From Prorocentrum cordatum (taxonomy: Eukaryota; Sar; Dinophyceae; Prorocentrales; Prorocentraceae): a stretch of DNA of 64,000 nt. The notes beneath the pieces were generated by a model. The model was not told the origin of the DNA. It made no database searches and was given only the letters and a program-made list of their open reading frames with translations. The translations under genes were made by a program, and so were the position numbers. Of the stretch, positions 1 to 9,784 are shown in pieces (positions within the stretch are counted from its first letter, which is position 1; every line of letters begins with the position of its first letter). The stretch is taken from NCBI GenBank assembly GCA_963575745.1, contig CAUYUJ010021058.1:27380-91379 (forward strand), read 5' to 3'.

Positions 1-334
1 TTGTTCTTCCTCCAGCGGAAGGGGCAGGAGGAGAAGGAGCACGGGAATGGGGGGAAAGGAGAATGACGGATTGGAAGAGGAAGAGGGAAGGCAAGAGGAG
101 CAGGAGTAGGTGAACAAAAAGTATGGCTCTCTCACACACACACACAAACACACACTTCTTCCCAGCAGGCTCGTCCAACTCAGCGAAGGCGTCAGCCATT
201 AGCGTTCAAGTTATTATCACCGAACGTGTGTCGATGGCGCATACATTTCCAGCGTGGGCGTATATATTTGGTGTGAACCATGAGGTGCAAGTTGCGTAGC
301 GCAAGCCATGCGGAATAAGGTCTGTGGCGTCCAC
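1..334. other. Gene-free lead-in
   Basis: No credible coding frame was seen. Purine-rich sequence (1-110) is followed by a short CA tract (about 133-155) and unique sequence up to the GGA microsatellite. Confidence 0.5.
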
Positions 335-664
335 GAGGAGGAGGAGGAGGAGGAGGAGGAGGGGGAGGAGGAGGAGGAGAGGGGGGGGGGAGAGGAGGAG
401 GAGGAGAGAGGAGGAAGGAGAGGAGGAGGAGGAGGAGGAGGAGGAGGAGGAGGAGGAGGAGGAGGAGGAGGAGGAGGAGGAGGAGGAGAGGAGGAGGAGG
501 AGAGGAGGAGGAGGAGGAGGAGGAGGAGGAGGAGAGGAGGAGGAGGAGGAGGAGGAGGAGGGGGAGGAGGAGGAGGAGGAGGAGGAGGAGGAGGAGGAGG
601 AGGAGGAGTGGAGGAGGAGGAGGAAGGAGGAGGAGGAGGAGAGGAGGAGGAGGAGGAGGAGGAG
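335..664. repeat. (GGA)n microsatellite
   Basis: About 330 bases of GGA/GAG with a few single-base interruptions. The three frames on each strand read as poly-Glu, poly-Arg, poly-Gly, poly-Pro, poly-Leu or poly-Ser, so the long open frames crossing it are artefacts of the repeat. Confidence 0.95.
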
Positions 665-925
665 GCCCACGAGGCGCCCACGGCCGCCCCCCGGGCAGAA
701 AAGTCGCAACGCCCGCAGGCGACACCTCTCCACACGCAGCCAGCGCGCGCGGCGCCCACGGGGCGCCCACGGGCCGCCGCCCGCGGGGCGAAGCCTCGCC
801 ACGCCCGCGGGGGCGAAGCCTCGCCACGCCCAGCCAGCGCACAAGCAGCCCACGAGGCGCCCACGGCCGCCCGCACGGCGAAGCCTCTCCACGCCCAGCC
901 AGTGCACGGGGCGCCCACGTGGCGC
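665..925. repeat. GC-rich minisatellite (GCGCCCACG / CGAAGCCTC type)
   Basis: Degenerate tandem copies of a unit containing GAGGCGCCCACGG and GCGAAGCCTCGCCACGCC. The same vocabulary reappears as a clean 65-bp array at 2046-2262 and as a short inverted copy near 8158-8201, so this is a dispersed minisatellite family. No gene is supported. Confidence 0.75.
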
Positions 926-1499
926 CAAATATTCGCAAGGATGCTTCTCAAACCAAAAAACAGAAAGATCAAGGCATCCGTGAAAAGGATCCCGCTCAGC
1001 GGGGGGCGATCTGCTTGCGGATGTCGTTTGCACGCGGTCGTCAGGAAGGGGCCTTTCTTCACGGGATCCTCAGTAAGGGCCCAGTCAGTGAGGAGCCTTC
1101 TAGTGAGGATAGTTCAATAAGGATTCGTTATCGTAGTGGGATGCAAGTATCATGGGATCCTTACGAAGGATGTGTTTAATTAGGCTTCCTTAGTGGTGCT
1201 ACCTTTAGAAGGCCCCACTCGGTAAGGGTCCCTGTCGTAAGGACTCTAGGGTTATTCGGGAGAGCTTGTGGAAGTGCTTGGCTTTGCACTCAGCTTCCCA
1301 GTCGCCGCCGTCGCCGTAGTCGTCGTCGTGGTCGTCCTTGGGGGGGAGGGGGGGGCAAAATGCTTCCCCCTTTCCCCCGAACCGCCAAGTAGCACTGCAC
1401 TGGGACCGTGGTCACGCCAGAGGCCTTTACCGAAAAAACGAATCCGAGACGACCGCCCGGCGAACTCCTGGGGTCGCCGCATCCGCCCAGCACGAGAGG
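926..1499. other. Intergenic, no gene seen
   Basis: Between about 1060 and 1260 there are short degenerate repeats around AGTGAGGAT / TAAGGAT. A GTC/GTCGTC stretch lies near 1300-1340. No coding frame with protein-like composition was recognised. Confidence 0.5.
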
Positions 1500-1612
1500 C
1501 AGGGACGGAGAGAGGCGGAGAGAGAGAGGGGAAGAGAGAGAGAGAGAGAGGAAGAGGGGGAAAGAGAGAGAGGGAGAGGGAGAGAGAGCGCGAAGCGGAG
1601 AGAAGGGAAGGA
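1500..1612. repeat. GA-rich purine tract
   Basis: Nearly pure purine sequence of GAGA/GGAG composition on the + strand. Confidence 0.85.
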
Positions 1613-1654
1613 CAATGAAATTACGATTTTTGGATGGGGGCGATTCGACCCCGA

Positions 1655-2040
1655 GACCGCGCAGGTTATGCGGTGCAAGCTGTGTGGTGCAAGTTATGTG
1701 GTGTTAGATATGTCGTGTCGGTGTAAGCTACGGTGTGAAAGAACAGTGCGTAAGTTATGTGGTGTAGGCTACGCGGCAAAATAAATATTATGCGGCGTGC
1801 GTGTGATACGCTATGGTGTGCCATGTGTTTGGTGCAGGACGTGTGGAACAACTATGTCGTACAAGCTATGTCGTGCGGGTGAAAGCTACTCAATGCAATA
1901 TAGGTCGTGTAAGGTACGTGGTGCAAGCTATGCGGTGTAATATATGTGCTGTAAGCTGCGTGGGATAAGTGATGTGGTGCATGCTGTGCAGAGCAAGCTA
2001 TGCTGTACAGGCTGCGTGGTGCGATACACGCGGTGCAAGC
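1655..2040. repeat. Degenerate short tandem repeat (GGTGCAAGCTATGT)
   Basis: Repeated variants of GTGCAAGCTATGTGGT at roughly 15-20-bp spacing, strongly diverged. It ends exactly where the 65-bp minisatellite starts. The apparent Cys/Met-rich open frames are by-products. Confidence 0.65.
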
Positions 2041-2045
2041 CAGAC

Positions 2046-2262
2046 GAAACCTCGGCCGACCCGCCCAGCGCACGAGGCGCCCGCGAGGCGCCCGCGGGCG
2101 GGCGCCAGGCGAAACCTCGGCCGACCCGCCCAGCGCGCGAGGCGCCCGCGAGGCGCCCGCGGGCGGGCGCCAGGGAAAGAACCTCGGTCGACCCGCCCAG
2201 CGCACGAGGAGCCCACGGGGCTCCCGCTGGGCCGGCACCGGGCGACACCTCGGCGGACCCAT
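2046..2262. repeat. 65-bp tandem repeat, three units
   Basis: Units begin at 2046, 2111 and about 2176. Each carries CCTCGGCCGACCCGCCCAG, then two copies of GAGGCGCCCGC and GGGCGGGCGCCAGG. Units 1 and 2 are almost identical and unit 3 is diverged. A fragment of a fourth runs to 2262. Related to the array at 665-925. Confidence 0.85.
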
Positions 2263-2276
2263 CCACTGACTTGGGT

Positions 2277-2440
2277 CACATCGGGCACGTCTCTTTCTAC
2301 CGGAGGAATATGCAACAAAGATAGTCGAAGAATCAGACGGGCACGATTGACCGACTAGTTTTCACTATCTTTGCACACTTCCCAACTCTGTTCCATTCTT
2401 CTTCCAACATGCGCCTGTAGGAGGACGTGCCCGACTTGAG
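2277..2440. mobile_element. MITE, family M1 (copy 1)
   Basis: About 164 bp with inverted ends built on TCGGGCACGTC followed by a CTACMGG motif. The left end is near 2278-2315 and the right end (inverted) runs to about 2440. It is flanked by an imperfect 7-8-bp direct repeat, ACTTGGGT at 2269-2276 and ATTTGGGT at 2441-2448. Other copies in the window are at 10201, 11396 and 46166. Non-autonomous, with no coding capacity. Confidence 0.7.
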
Positions 2441-2561
2441 ATTTGGGTAGCCGTAGAGATTATAAAAAAAGAGAAAAGAAAGCAAAGAACACAAAAGGCC
2501 GCAACCGCTGCTTGGAATATATTTGTGTATATATGTCTCCTCTATGCTTTCACCCGCCGAT

Positions 2562-2583
2562 TCCGTAGCTGTCCAGGCTCTAG
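2562..2583 (+). other. Degenerate spliced-leader-like sequence
   Basis: It matches the 22-nt dinoflagellate spliced leader at about 16 of 22 ungapped positions: TCCGTAGC, then a poor centre, then GGCTC. It lies 71 bases before the first plausible ATG (2633) of the retroelement. On its own the match is weak. The position at the 5' end of a coding region is what makes it notable. Confidence 0.4.
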
Positions 2584-2632
2584 CAAGCGCGTGCAGTCTC
2601 CCGTTCCTGGAGACCACCCCCGCATCGAGCCT

Positions 2633-4524
2633 ATGTCGCAAGCTGTGCCGCGATGGGGCTTCCTCACCGTGGTGGACACTGTGTCGAACCAGCCAGGGCG
2701 GGAGATGGCCGCACTGCTATTGGCGATGGACGAGCACGAGGGCCAGTACGTGGTCCCAGCCGACGTCTTCAATCCCGCCTTCGTGGTGGGGGCTGCGGAG
2801 GTCGCCGGAGCCGACGACAATGGGGATCCGGTGGGCGACGAGATCATCGCGATCGCGTACATCGTGCTGCCCCACTCCCTCGCCACGTTCAGCTCGGAGA
2901 TGCAGACCGGCGATGCCGCGCCTTTCGGCGAGGCGGGCCTCTGGCCCGACGAATCGTCGGTATGGATGGCGGCCCCTTTTGGGTTCCATCCGCCGGGCCA
3001 CGGGGACTTCGACGAGGGCGCGCGCCTCTTGGCGGAGGGCCGCGAGGCAGAGGAGGAAGAGGAGGCAGGCGAGGAGCAGTTGCGTGGAGGAGAGGAGGGG
3101 GTCAACCCGTTCGCCGTAGGTTCGGGGCTGTTCGCTGGCGCTGCGCCGCCGTCGTTGGGACCACCTGCCCTTGCCGCCAGCGCCATCACAGCTGGCGCAA
3201 TTGGTGGGCAGCCCCCTGGCTTGGCAGGAGCCGGCCGCGGTGCCAAGGCCAAACAGCCCAGGCCGACCGCTGCTTCCAACGCCGCCGACATCGCGAGCCT
3301 CAGGGGCCAAGTGGAGGGCGTCCTGGAGCAGCAGGGCGCTCTCGTCGACAGCCTTGCAAGGATCGAGAGGGCCCTCGGTGCCGGGCGAGGCGCTGGGCCA
3401 CCTCCACCTGCCCAGAATCCAGGAGGCTTCCGGTCCGCCATTTCCGCGGTGGCCTCGGGCGGCTTGCAATCCCTGTTCGGCCGCAGCCGCTCGGGCTCTC
3501 CTGGCCTTCCCGGGGACGGGCGCGCCATCCAGCCGCCCGGCGGTTCCACGGCGTGTGGGGCGGTGCCGAAAGGACCGGCAGCAGCGCCAGGCCTTCCGCC
3601 TGCTGCACGCTGCGCCGGAGGACGCGGCCTCTTCGCGAACTCGCCCCCGGCGCCGCAGGGAGCACTAGGCGCGGCGCGTGCACTGGCTGGAGCAGCGCCG
3701 GCGCGGGCCACGCCTATCGCCGGAGGAGGCGTCGGAGGATTGCCTTCGACGCCGCTGCCCAGTGCAATGCTACACTCTCCACCGCCCAAGGCGGCTCCGC
3801 CGACGGCGAGCCCAGGGAGGGCACCGGGTCTTCCGAGGACCGCACTAGGGATGAGCAATTTGGACGGGCAGAGCGCAATCGTCGAAGCTCTGCAGGCGCT
3901 GGCTGCCCAGAGCCAGGCCACGACGTCCTTGCTCGCGCGCCAGGGCGCCACAGCAGGGGACCCCCTGCAGACGCTGATGGCCGGATCCGAGGAAGCGGGA
4001 GGAAGCGCCAAGCTTCCTGGAGCAAAGGGGGCGGCGGCAATGGAGTTGTTCAGGAGGCAGCTCGAGAGCAACCCGGCGACTTTCACCAGCACCGTGAGGG
4101 CCAATGCGAGGCGCGCATTGGCTGCGGACGCGGGCGAGTCCGACATGCGGGCCAATTCAATGCGTGTCTTCTTCGAGAGGCACGGGGTGTCGCATACCTT
4201 GCGTACGGCCTGGCGACCGCGGCAAACCAGATGCAGGCCCAGCTATGGGAGCGCGCCGAGGCCACCTTGATGCTCCTGCTCTGCGCAGTCGAGCAGGCCT
4301 CGCTCGACCAGGGCCGCTGGTCGATGGCATGGCTGCTGACGCACCTCCCAGAGCCCCCCTGGAACGCCTTCGGTCAGATCCCAGCGCAGGACCCACTGCG
4401 CCCGTTCGGCCGGCTGTCCTGTCCGAGCTGGACCGCGGCAGCGATGGTTTTCGTCAAGGACGCCGCTGCACTCAGCGAGCTCCGCCGCCGCGGAGCCGGA
4501 GGAGCAGGAGGAGGAGGAGGATGA
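2633..4524 (+). pseudogene. Gag-like N-terminal protein of the YR retroelement, frameshifted
   Basis: Not a family I can name firmly. Start chosen at ATG 2633 (MSQAVPRWGFLTVVDT), because it is the first ATG after the leader-like sequence and the protein looks ordered from there. The first third is acidic. A low-complexity Ala/Gly/Pro linker follows (about 3130-3800), with one likely coiled coil near 3290-3390 (DIASLRGQVEGVLEQQG). A helical domain begins near 3860 and shifts from frame 2 to frame 1 at the GGGG run 4184-4187. It continues as YLAYGLATAANQMQAQ and EQASLDQGRWSMAWLLTHLP to about 4470. After that the likely frame changes again in an acidic/basic linker, so the open frame to 4524 ends in repeat-like Gly. 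The helical domain followed by a Lys/Arg linker before the reverse transcriptase resembles the capsid-like region of such elements. That is inference. Confidence 0.5.
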
Positions 4525-4986
4525 GGGGCGGCAGCAGGAGGCCAGGAAGGAGACGAGGCCAGCGGGCGCCCGAAAGGCCCGAAGGGAGGCAAATGAGAAA
4601 CCGCTGCCGCGGGCAGCGGGCGAGCGCAGGCCTGAGGCAGGAGGCCTGCAATGCACCAGAATTCATGAGCGTGCTGGGCACCACAGGCGACGACCAGGAG
4701 TCGTGGCAGCATCGCTTGGACGAGTGGTGTTGTTCGCTCCCAGCCTGCCTGCTCAGCTCGCGCTCGGCACTCGGAGCGTGGTTGGCCTCTACCGGGGCCG
4801 CCAAGCACTGGGGCAGTTTTGGACTTGAACATCGTCAGGGACATGGCGACCATGACGCCCCAAGGACGGACCAGCGTCATGACTCCAGCTCCAGCCCCTG
4901 GCCGCGCCCGCCTCCGCACTCTTGGAGGCCGGCCGCGGCTCCCCGCTCTCGACGCCGCCGACAGCGGCAGCGTCGCCGCCGCGCCG
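4525..4986 (+). pseudogene. Linker region between gag-like and RT-like parts, unreadable
   Basis: The best continuation in the frame of the acidic linker reads EEEEDEGRQQEARKETRP and then a Lys/Arg-rich stretch. In-frame stops appear after about 4830. Coding is plausible but broken, and no domain is recognised. Confidence 0.3.
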
Positions 4987-5705
4987 TCGACCTGATGGTC
5001 AACTGCATCGTGGGGATGCTTTCGCAGTTGGCGCTGCGAGGTCGCAGGGTGGCCCCACCCAGCGCTAGGAGCGGACAGGCCCTCAGCTACGTGCAGACAT
5101 GGATCGTAGCCGAGCTGAGGAGGAAGGTGGAGCTGAGCCGCCGCCCGCCCATCTCAATGGGCGGCCGCGGGACGGCTAAGCTGGAGGCGATGGCCGAGTA
5201 CGCGGCCAGGATCTTGCGAGCGCAGCCGGGGGACGAGCTTTCTGCGCCCGCGAAGCTTGTAGGAGGAGATTTCGTCGCCTCGCGCGCGGAGTTCCTGAGC
5301 GTGGACGCCGATTACAACCCAGTGCAGGATCTGGGCGTGCTCGAGGCCGCATGCTTCCTCGACCCGTCGTTGCTGGAGGTGGTGGATCCCCCTGCGGCGG
5401 CGGCTGCGGCGCCACGAGCCCGGCAGCGAGGGAGGAGGAGAGAGATCGTCGCATTCCTCCGCAAGCTGGACCGCGCAGGACGCTTGTATTTGGCTGCTCC
5501 AGACGAGGCGCCAGCGCCGCAACGCATGCAGCTCATCAGCGTATACAAGGATGAGGCTAGGGATCGGACCGTCTGGGACCGACGGGCACGCAATTCCCTC
5601 GAAGCTCACCTGAAGGGGGGGGCAGCGCCGGGTGAGGCTCTGGATCGCGTAGGTACCCGGTGGCACGTTCAGCCGGGCTTCGAGGCCCCCTTGCCGCAGC
5701 GCTAG
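4987..5705 (+). pseudogene. Reverse transcriptase N-terminal fragment
   Basis: An open frame (frame 0) that becomes protein-like from about 4987 (LMVNCIVGMLSQLAL). The last 70 residues read REIVAFLRKLDRAGRLYL, then LISVYKDEARDRTVWDRRAR. This matches the entry to the fingers of a reverse transcriptase, where a conserved basic/acidic 'PKDE..DRxIxDxRPxN' stretch is expected. The frame ends at TAG 5703-5705 before any palm motif, and the next block starts 22 bases later already outside the polymerase. An internal deletion is the simplest reading. An unspliced or alternative exon structure is possible. Confidence 0.5.
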
Positions 5706-5727
5706 ACACCCATGGGGCCGGCGCCCC

Positions 5728-7656
5728 ATGTCGCCAGCAGCGCTGCGGGACAACTTCATCTTGCAGACGTGCCTGTCCCTGAGGAGCTGCGTCAGGAGGC
5801 AGACGTGGGATGCGACGGCGTTCAGCCTCTGCCCCACGTCTTGGGGCTGGCACGCAGCGGAGCTACAGGGCGCTTTGGCGCATTCGGCCTTGCTGCACAT
5901 TGGCATGGGAGGAAAAGAGGTCTCGAAGAGGAGGTGGTGCATTGAGGTGAATGGGCGACCGCTGCAGGATTGGCCGGAACGGCGATGCGGCCGCCGCCGA
6001 TTGTCCACCGAGGAGTGGGCGGCAAGGTTGATGATCGTCTGCGAGTTCGCGGGCGACCCCGGCGAGGCCCCCACCGGGAGGCAGGGCGAGGTCACCAGCG
6101 CAGGCGACCTGGAGGCGCCGCTCGTCAATGAGATTATGGCGGCTGCGCCTTGGAGAGTGCTCATCCAAGAGGTTGCGGACCACAGCGCGCACATCAACAT
6201 CAAAGAACTGCGGGCCTATGGGGAGGCCATGGAGCGAGTGGCACGTAAATTTCCGAAATCGCGGGCCACATATTTTATGGACCCCACTGTGACAATTGGA
6301 GCGGTGGCGAAGGGCCGATCGCCATCGTGGTACGTGAATGAGGAGTTGCGCGCGCTGCTGCCGCACACCGTGGGGCACGGCCATTATCCCAGAGCGCACT
6401 TCGCCCCCACGAGGCTGAATGTGGCCGACGACCCGACGCGGGGCAGACAGGTGAGACCGTGTAGGGACGGCCCTGCGTGGTTGGGATACGAGGGGAACGA
6501 TTTTGCTCGAGCTTTCGACCAGTGGGCCAGTTTGCCGAGACAGTCCCGGACGACCAGCGATTGGGCAAGATTCCTCTTTAAGTTATTGCTGCCGGAGCCC
6601 CGGGCAGCGTGGCCATGGAGTTGGGGCCTGTTCGACGGCACGCTTGGTTTCCCCGGCGAGGGCCCGAGGAGACAGGCGCTCGTGCACCGTCGAGGCGCGT
6701 CCCCTGCCTCCTACAGGCCTCTCCAGCCTCTTACCATCTCACGGAGGGCACGTTACATGCAGGATTTTGCGCAATGGTTGGGGGATTTCCTGCGACTTAC
6801 ATTCGAGCATCTGTCAGAGGCGGAGCCCCGGGAGGTCGCCCAGGCGCTTGCAGCCTATTGCCAGCACATGTTTGACAGCGAGCGCCCGTTGGGGATATAT
6901 GTCGAGACCATCAACGGCTGGATCGACCAGCATAGGCATCTCAAGAGGCAGTTGCAGCTTGCCTGGGATGTCGCGTGGGCGTGGAAGAAGCTAGTTCCAG
7001 CATACCACCACCGTCCAACGCCAGTACCAGTGCTTCTGGCACAGGTGTCGGTCGCACTGCTGTGGGGGTGGCATGATGTGGCGGCCTTGCTGCTCTTGGG
7101 GTTCGTGGCAATGCTGCGGCCAGGGGAATTGACCAAGCTCGTGAAGGAGGACGCGCTGTTGCCGGAGGCGTTGCTGTCGACCGCGCCGCGCCTCTACGCG
7201 CGAGTGCGGGAACCGAAGACGCGGCACAAGGCGGCGCGACTGCAGCACGTCCGGGTGGACGATGAAATCGCGGTCCCTCTCTTGGAAGCCTGGCTGGCCA
7301 GATTGGCGCCCCAGGAGCGGTTGTGGACAGGCTCCGCGGCGCAGTTCCGAGCAGCGCACGACGCCGTCACCAGGTTTTTAGGCATTTCCACGGCAGATGG
7401 CGTGGGCCTCACCCCCGCCAGCTTGAAGGCCGGCGGTGCGACATGGCATTTCGAGCAGTGGGAGAATTTGCCGATGCTGCAGTGGCAGGGGCGCTGGCAA
7501 GCCAGCCGCACGATGGAGATTTATGTTCAAGAGGTGGCTGCGGCCAGCTTGCTCCCGGAGTTGCCGCCCCAAGTACGCGAACGCATAGGTCTTTTCGCTT
7601 CGATTGCTGAGCCTTTGCTGGATCAGTGCCGCCAGATGCTGCACTGTCGGCCCTGA
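5728..7656 (+). CDS. RNase H-like and tyrosine recombinase polyprotein fragment
   Basis: 642 codons. Residues about 150-237 fit the RNase H of DIRS/Ngaro elements: NIKELRAYGEAMERV, a central FMDPTVTIGAVAKGRS segment, and LNVADDPTRG, matching the usual 'NxADxLSR' end. A spacer with WSWGLFDGTLGF and a helical SAM-like domain follow (about 325-440). Residues 440-600 are the tyrosine recombinase catalytic domain: box I Arg in MLRPGELTKL (R464), an EPKTRHKAARLQHVRV beta hairpin, then ASLKAGGATWHF, GRW (589-590) and the nucleophile candidate Y599. The box II His-x-x-Arg motif is replaced by Ala564-x-x-Lys567, so activity is doubtful unless this lineage uses another arrangement. The start codon is arbitrary because the frame joins upstream sequence across a deletion. 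Confidence 0.65.
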   Translation: MSPAALRDNFILQTCLSLRSCVRRQTWDATAFSLCPTSWGWHAAELQGALAHSALLHIGMGGKEVSKRRWCIEVNGRPLQDWPERRCGRRRLSTEEWAARLMIVCEFAGDPGEAPTGRQGEVTSAGDLEAPLVNEIMAAAPWRVLIQEVADHSAHINIKELRAYGEAMERVARKFPKSRATYFMDPTVTIGAVAKGRSPSWYVNEELRALLPHTVGHGHYPRAHFAPTRLNVADDPTRGRQVRPCRDGPAWLGYEGNDFARAFDQWASLPRQSRTTSDWARFLFKLLLPEPRAAWPWSWGLFDGTLGFPGEGPRRQALVHRRGASPASYRPLQPLTISRRARYMQDFAQWLGDFLRLTFEHLSEAEPREVAQALAAYCQHMFDSERPLGIYVETINGWIDQHRHLKRQLQLAWDVAWAWKKLVPAYHHRPTPVPVLLAQVSVALLWGWHDVAALLLLGFVAMLRPGELTKLVKEDALLPEALLSTAPRLYARVREPKTRHKAARLQHVRVDDEIAVPLLEAWLARLAPQERLWTGSAAQFRAAHDAVTRFLGISTADGVGLTPASLKAGGATWHFEQWENLPMLQWQGRWQASRTMEIYVQEVAAASLLPELPPQVRERIGLFASIAEPLLDQCRQMLHCRP

Positions 7657-7906
7657 TGCGCGCATTGATGGCAAGCGCGTGCCCCACAACAGAGACGAGG
7701 GGCACCTGCAAGACATGTCTGCCTTGCACACCCCCCGCCTTCCCCGTTCACCACCGAGGGTAGTTTAGTATAGTTCCGAGGTGGGCCGTTGCCGTGAGGG
7801 CACGAACCCTCCGGCAGACCGGCGCAGACAAAGAATGGCACTGTCTCTGAAAAATGGTGTGGTGAGAAAGGGCAGTTAGGGCTCAAGGAGAACAGGGGGA
7901 GTGCAA

Positions 7907-7947
<41 letters not shown>

Positions 7948-8490
7948 CGCTGGCCGAAATATCTACCCGACCCGATCCCACCAAATTGCGTGGGGGGTGC
8001 CGTGGTCGGCGGTGTGGGAAAAGCCCTGGAGGGGCTGCGAGATCGAACGTGCGTCCTGCACCCAGCTCTGGACATGCCTCGCGCAGCGTTTGCCCTCGGA
8101 GCTTCTTCCTGCTGCCCCCTACGCAGCTCGAACGGCCCGCCGGGGTTTTGCCACGTGGACGTCCGTGGGCGCCTCGTGGGCGCCCCGCGCGCTGGGCGGG
8201 GCGGGGGAGATGGATGGCCTCCCCCCATCCGTGCCCACCTCCCAAACGGATGGCGCGTCCTTTCCAGAATCCCCCCCCCTCCTCTACAGCGTTCATGTTG
8301 AATTCTTCTGAAGTTCTTTGATTTTTCGGGGGGCCAAGATCCTTTCATTTCTAGTTGTTCTGTCCTGGGCCTCTTCCTGGCCACTAGGGGGCCAGGAAGA
8401 ATTAGAAACGAGCACGATTAGAAATGAGCACGATTAGAAATGAACGACGCGTGCCCCGCCCCAACCGAGCCCGTTCGGCGCCCGTTCGGC
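7657..8490. other. Intergenic: AT microsatellite and a solo GC-minisatellite copy
   Basis: It contains (AT)n at 7909-7945. An inverted relative of the 65-bp minisatellite lies at about 8158-8201 (GGGCGCCTCGTGGGCGCC). A 17-bp direct repeat, GAGCACGATTAGAAAT, lies at about 8410-8442. No coding region was recognised. Confidence 0.6.
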
Positions 8491-8494
8491 GTCT

Positions 8495-8533
8495 GAGCCC
8501 GCTCGGCCGCCGAATGAGCTGCCGAGCGGGCTC
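8495..8533. repeat. Perfect 13-bp hairpin
   Basis: GAGCCCGCTCGGC at 8495-8507 is exactly complementary to 8521-8533, with a 13-base loop. It lies just after two copies of GCCCGTTCGGCG. Function unknown. Confidence 0.75.
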
Positions 8534-8707
8534 AACTCCAACAGGATGCTGCGAATCTGGCCCATCCGACAGGCAAACGGGCGCGATCTTGAAACCGCTC
8601 GACCGAAGACTGGGCTCAGGCGCCGAACGGGCCCAGGATGGAACCTTGGTAGGTCACCTGGCCTTGCAAGAAACAGCCGAGAAAGGCAAAAACTGCATGA
8701 GCACACG

Positions 8708-8847
8708 CTTTCGGAGGTCCGAGCGGGTTTTTCGGGTCGGCGCTGGAGGACTCCTGGCGGCGCTTCGGGCGTCATCCCAGGCGCGCTCCGAGCGCTGGGG
8801 AGCGGAGTCCAGCCCCAACCCGAAAGATTCGCGCAGACTTCCGAAAG
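8708..8847. mobile_element. Foldback element, family F2 (copy 1)
   Basis: Forty-base arms (8708-8747 and 8808-8847) are inverted relatives matching at about 32 of 40 positions, both starting CTTTCGGA and ending GCTGGA towards the centre. The centre is GC-rich with GGCGCGCTCCG. Related foldbacks are at 11765-11885 and 37447-37543. Confidence 0.7.
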
Positions 8848-8894
8848 TTGTAATATAGTGGCGGCGAGACCACGGGGAAAGTCAGAGAGCGCGG

Positions 8895-9035
8895 GCCTTC
8901 TCAGAAGGCGGCGGGGTTTCTCAGAAGCCACTGCGCCTTCTGAGAGGACGCTTGTGTGTTCGGAGAAAGCTCAGGCGGCCTCCCAGACGGCCAGAAGCCT
9001 CCAGAGCCTTCTGAGAAGGCCTGGCCCCTCTGTGT
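8895..9035. repeat. Cluster of short palindromes (CCTTCTCAGAAGG type)
   Basis: Four or more near-perfect palindromes around CTTCTGAGAAGG within 140 bases. The same motif fills 10385-10545. Each could form a small hairpin. No gene is present. Confidence 0.65.
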
Positions 9036-9596
9036 TCCCCCCCTGGGCGAGCCGCCGAATTAAGCCGGGACGATCTGGGCACCCCCGGAGCGCTCCCGGC
9101 GAGGTGCAGCTTTTGGAAAGCCCCAGAAACTAACGAAAACGGCAGAGAACGTGGAATTTCCTTTTCGGTCCGCCGGACTGGGGGAGGGACCTGCCGTCCC
9201 GCTCTCTCCCGAGGAGAGAGCTGCTGTGCTTGCCATGTTGCAGGCAGTCGAGCACCCAGTTCTCAGGACCTCGGTGAGCATCGGTGCGCCACCAGGGAGA
9301 TCGCAAACATTATCACGTCTCTGCTGCTCTGGAAGCGTTGGGCTCTGACGTTTCGGGGAGCGGCCCCGCGCAGGGTCGTCTCGGGAGCATCTTGTGGGGC
9401 TCACCGCAACGCAGCGTTGGCGCTTGCCTGCGTGCTCGCGAGGCTCGCGGTGGCATTCTGGGAGCCTCGCAGGGCCTCTTGGGGGCACCTCGCGGGGGCC
9501 TCTCGGGGGCCTCCTTGGGAGGGTCTTGGCTTTTGCTGCTCTGGAGACGCTGGGCTCTGACGCTTCGGGGCTCTGGGCCTCACGGATGGGGCTGGA
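9036..9596. other. Intergenic with GGGGGCCTC minisatellite
   Basis: Unique GC-rich sequence to about 9460, then 80 bases of degenerate GGGGCCTCTTGGG repeats (9462-9540). A sentence-like repeat, GCTGCTCTGGAA/GACGCTGGGCTCTGACG, occurs at about 9323 and 9536. No coding frame is supported. Confidence 0.5.
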
Positions 9597-9728
9597 GGAG
9601 TAGATGGGGCCAGAGAGTCGCGCCGCATCGGCGGTGCATCGGAGATGCAGCTCGACGTGGAGCCCGGCCTACTAACGCCGACGTAGCCGATGCACCGGCG
9701 ATGCGGCCAGATCCTCCGACCCCACCCC
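9597..9728. mobile_element. Foldback element, family F1 (copy 1)
   Basis: The arms are GATGGGGCC...CCGCATCGGCGGTGCATCGG on the left and its inverted relative CCGATGCACCGGCGATGC...CCGACCCCACCCC on the right (9687-9728). The centre carries ACGTGGAGCCC...CTAACGCCGACG, which recurs in the copies at 10951-11165 and 45564-45715. Confidence 0.7.
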
Positions 9729-9784
9729 TCTTACGGGGGCAACGATAGAGGGGGATAGGCGTACAGGAGGGCATGCATCGACCT

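Larger units (their letters stand above)
2562..7656 (+). mobile_element. Tyrosine-recombinase (DIRS/Ngaro-like) retroelement, decayed
   Basis: Three coding blocks on one strand make up the element: a gag-like block (2633-4524), the N-terminal edge of a reverse transcriptase (about 4987-5705), and an RNase H plus tyrosine recombinase block (5728-7656). This order is that of DIRS/Ngaro-type retroelements, which integrate with a recombinase instead of a DDE integrase. The reverse transcriptase palm, with its YXDD-type catalytic motif, was not found in any frame between 5600 and 6100, so it seems to have been deleted. At least two frameshifts break the first half. Terminal repeats were not identified. 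Confidence 0.65.

Noticed and set aside
308-1120. Long open frames on both strands (poly-Glu/Gly, poly-Pro/Leu/Ser)
   Set aside because: They are translations of the GGA microsatellite and adjacent GC minisatellite, present in all six frames.
2542-4155. 537-codon minus-strand frame opposite the gag-like region
   Set aside because: A GC-rich antisense shadow. The plus strand has the motifs and the frameshift logic.
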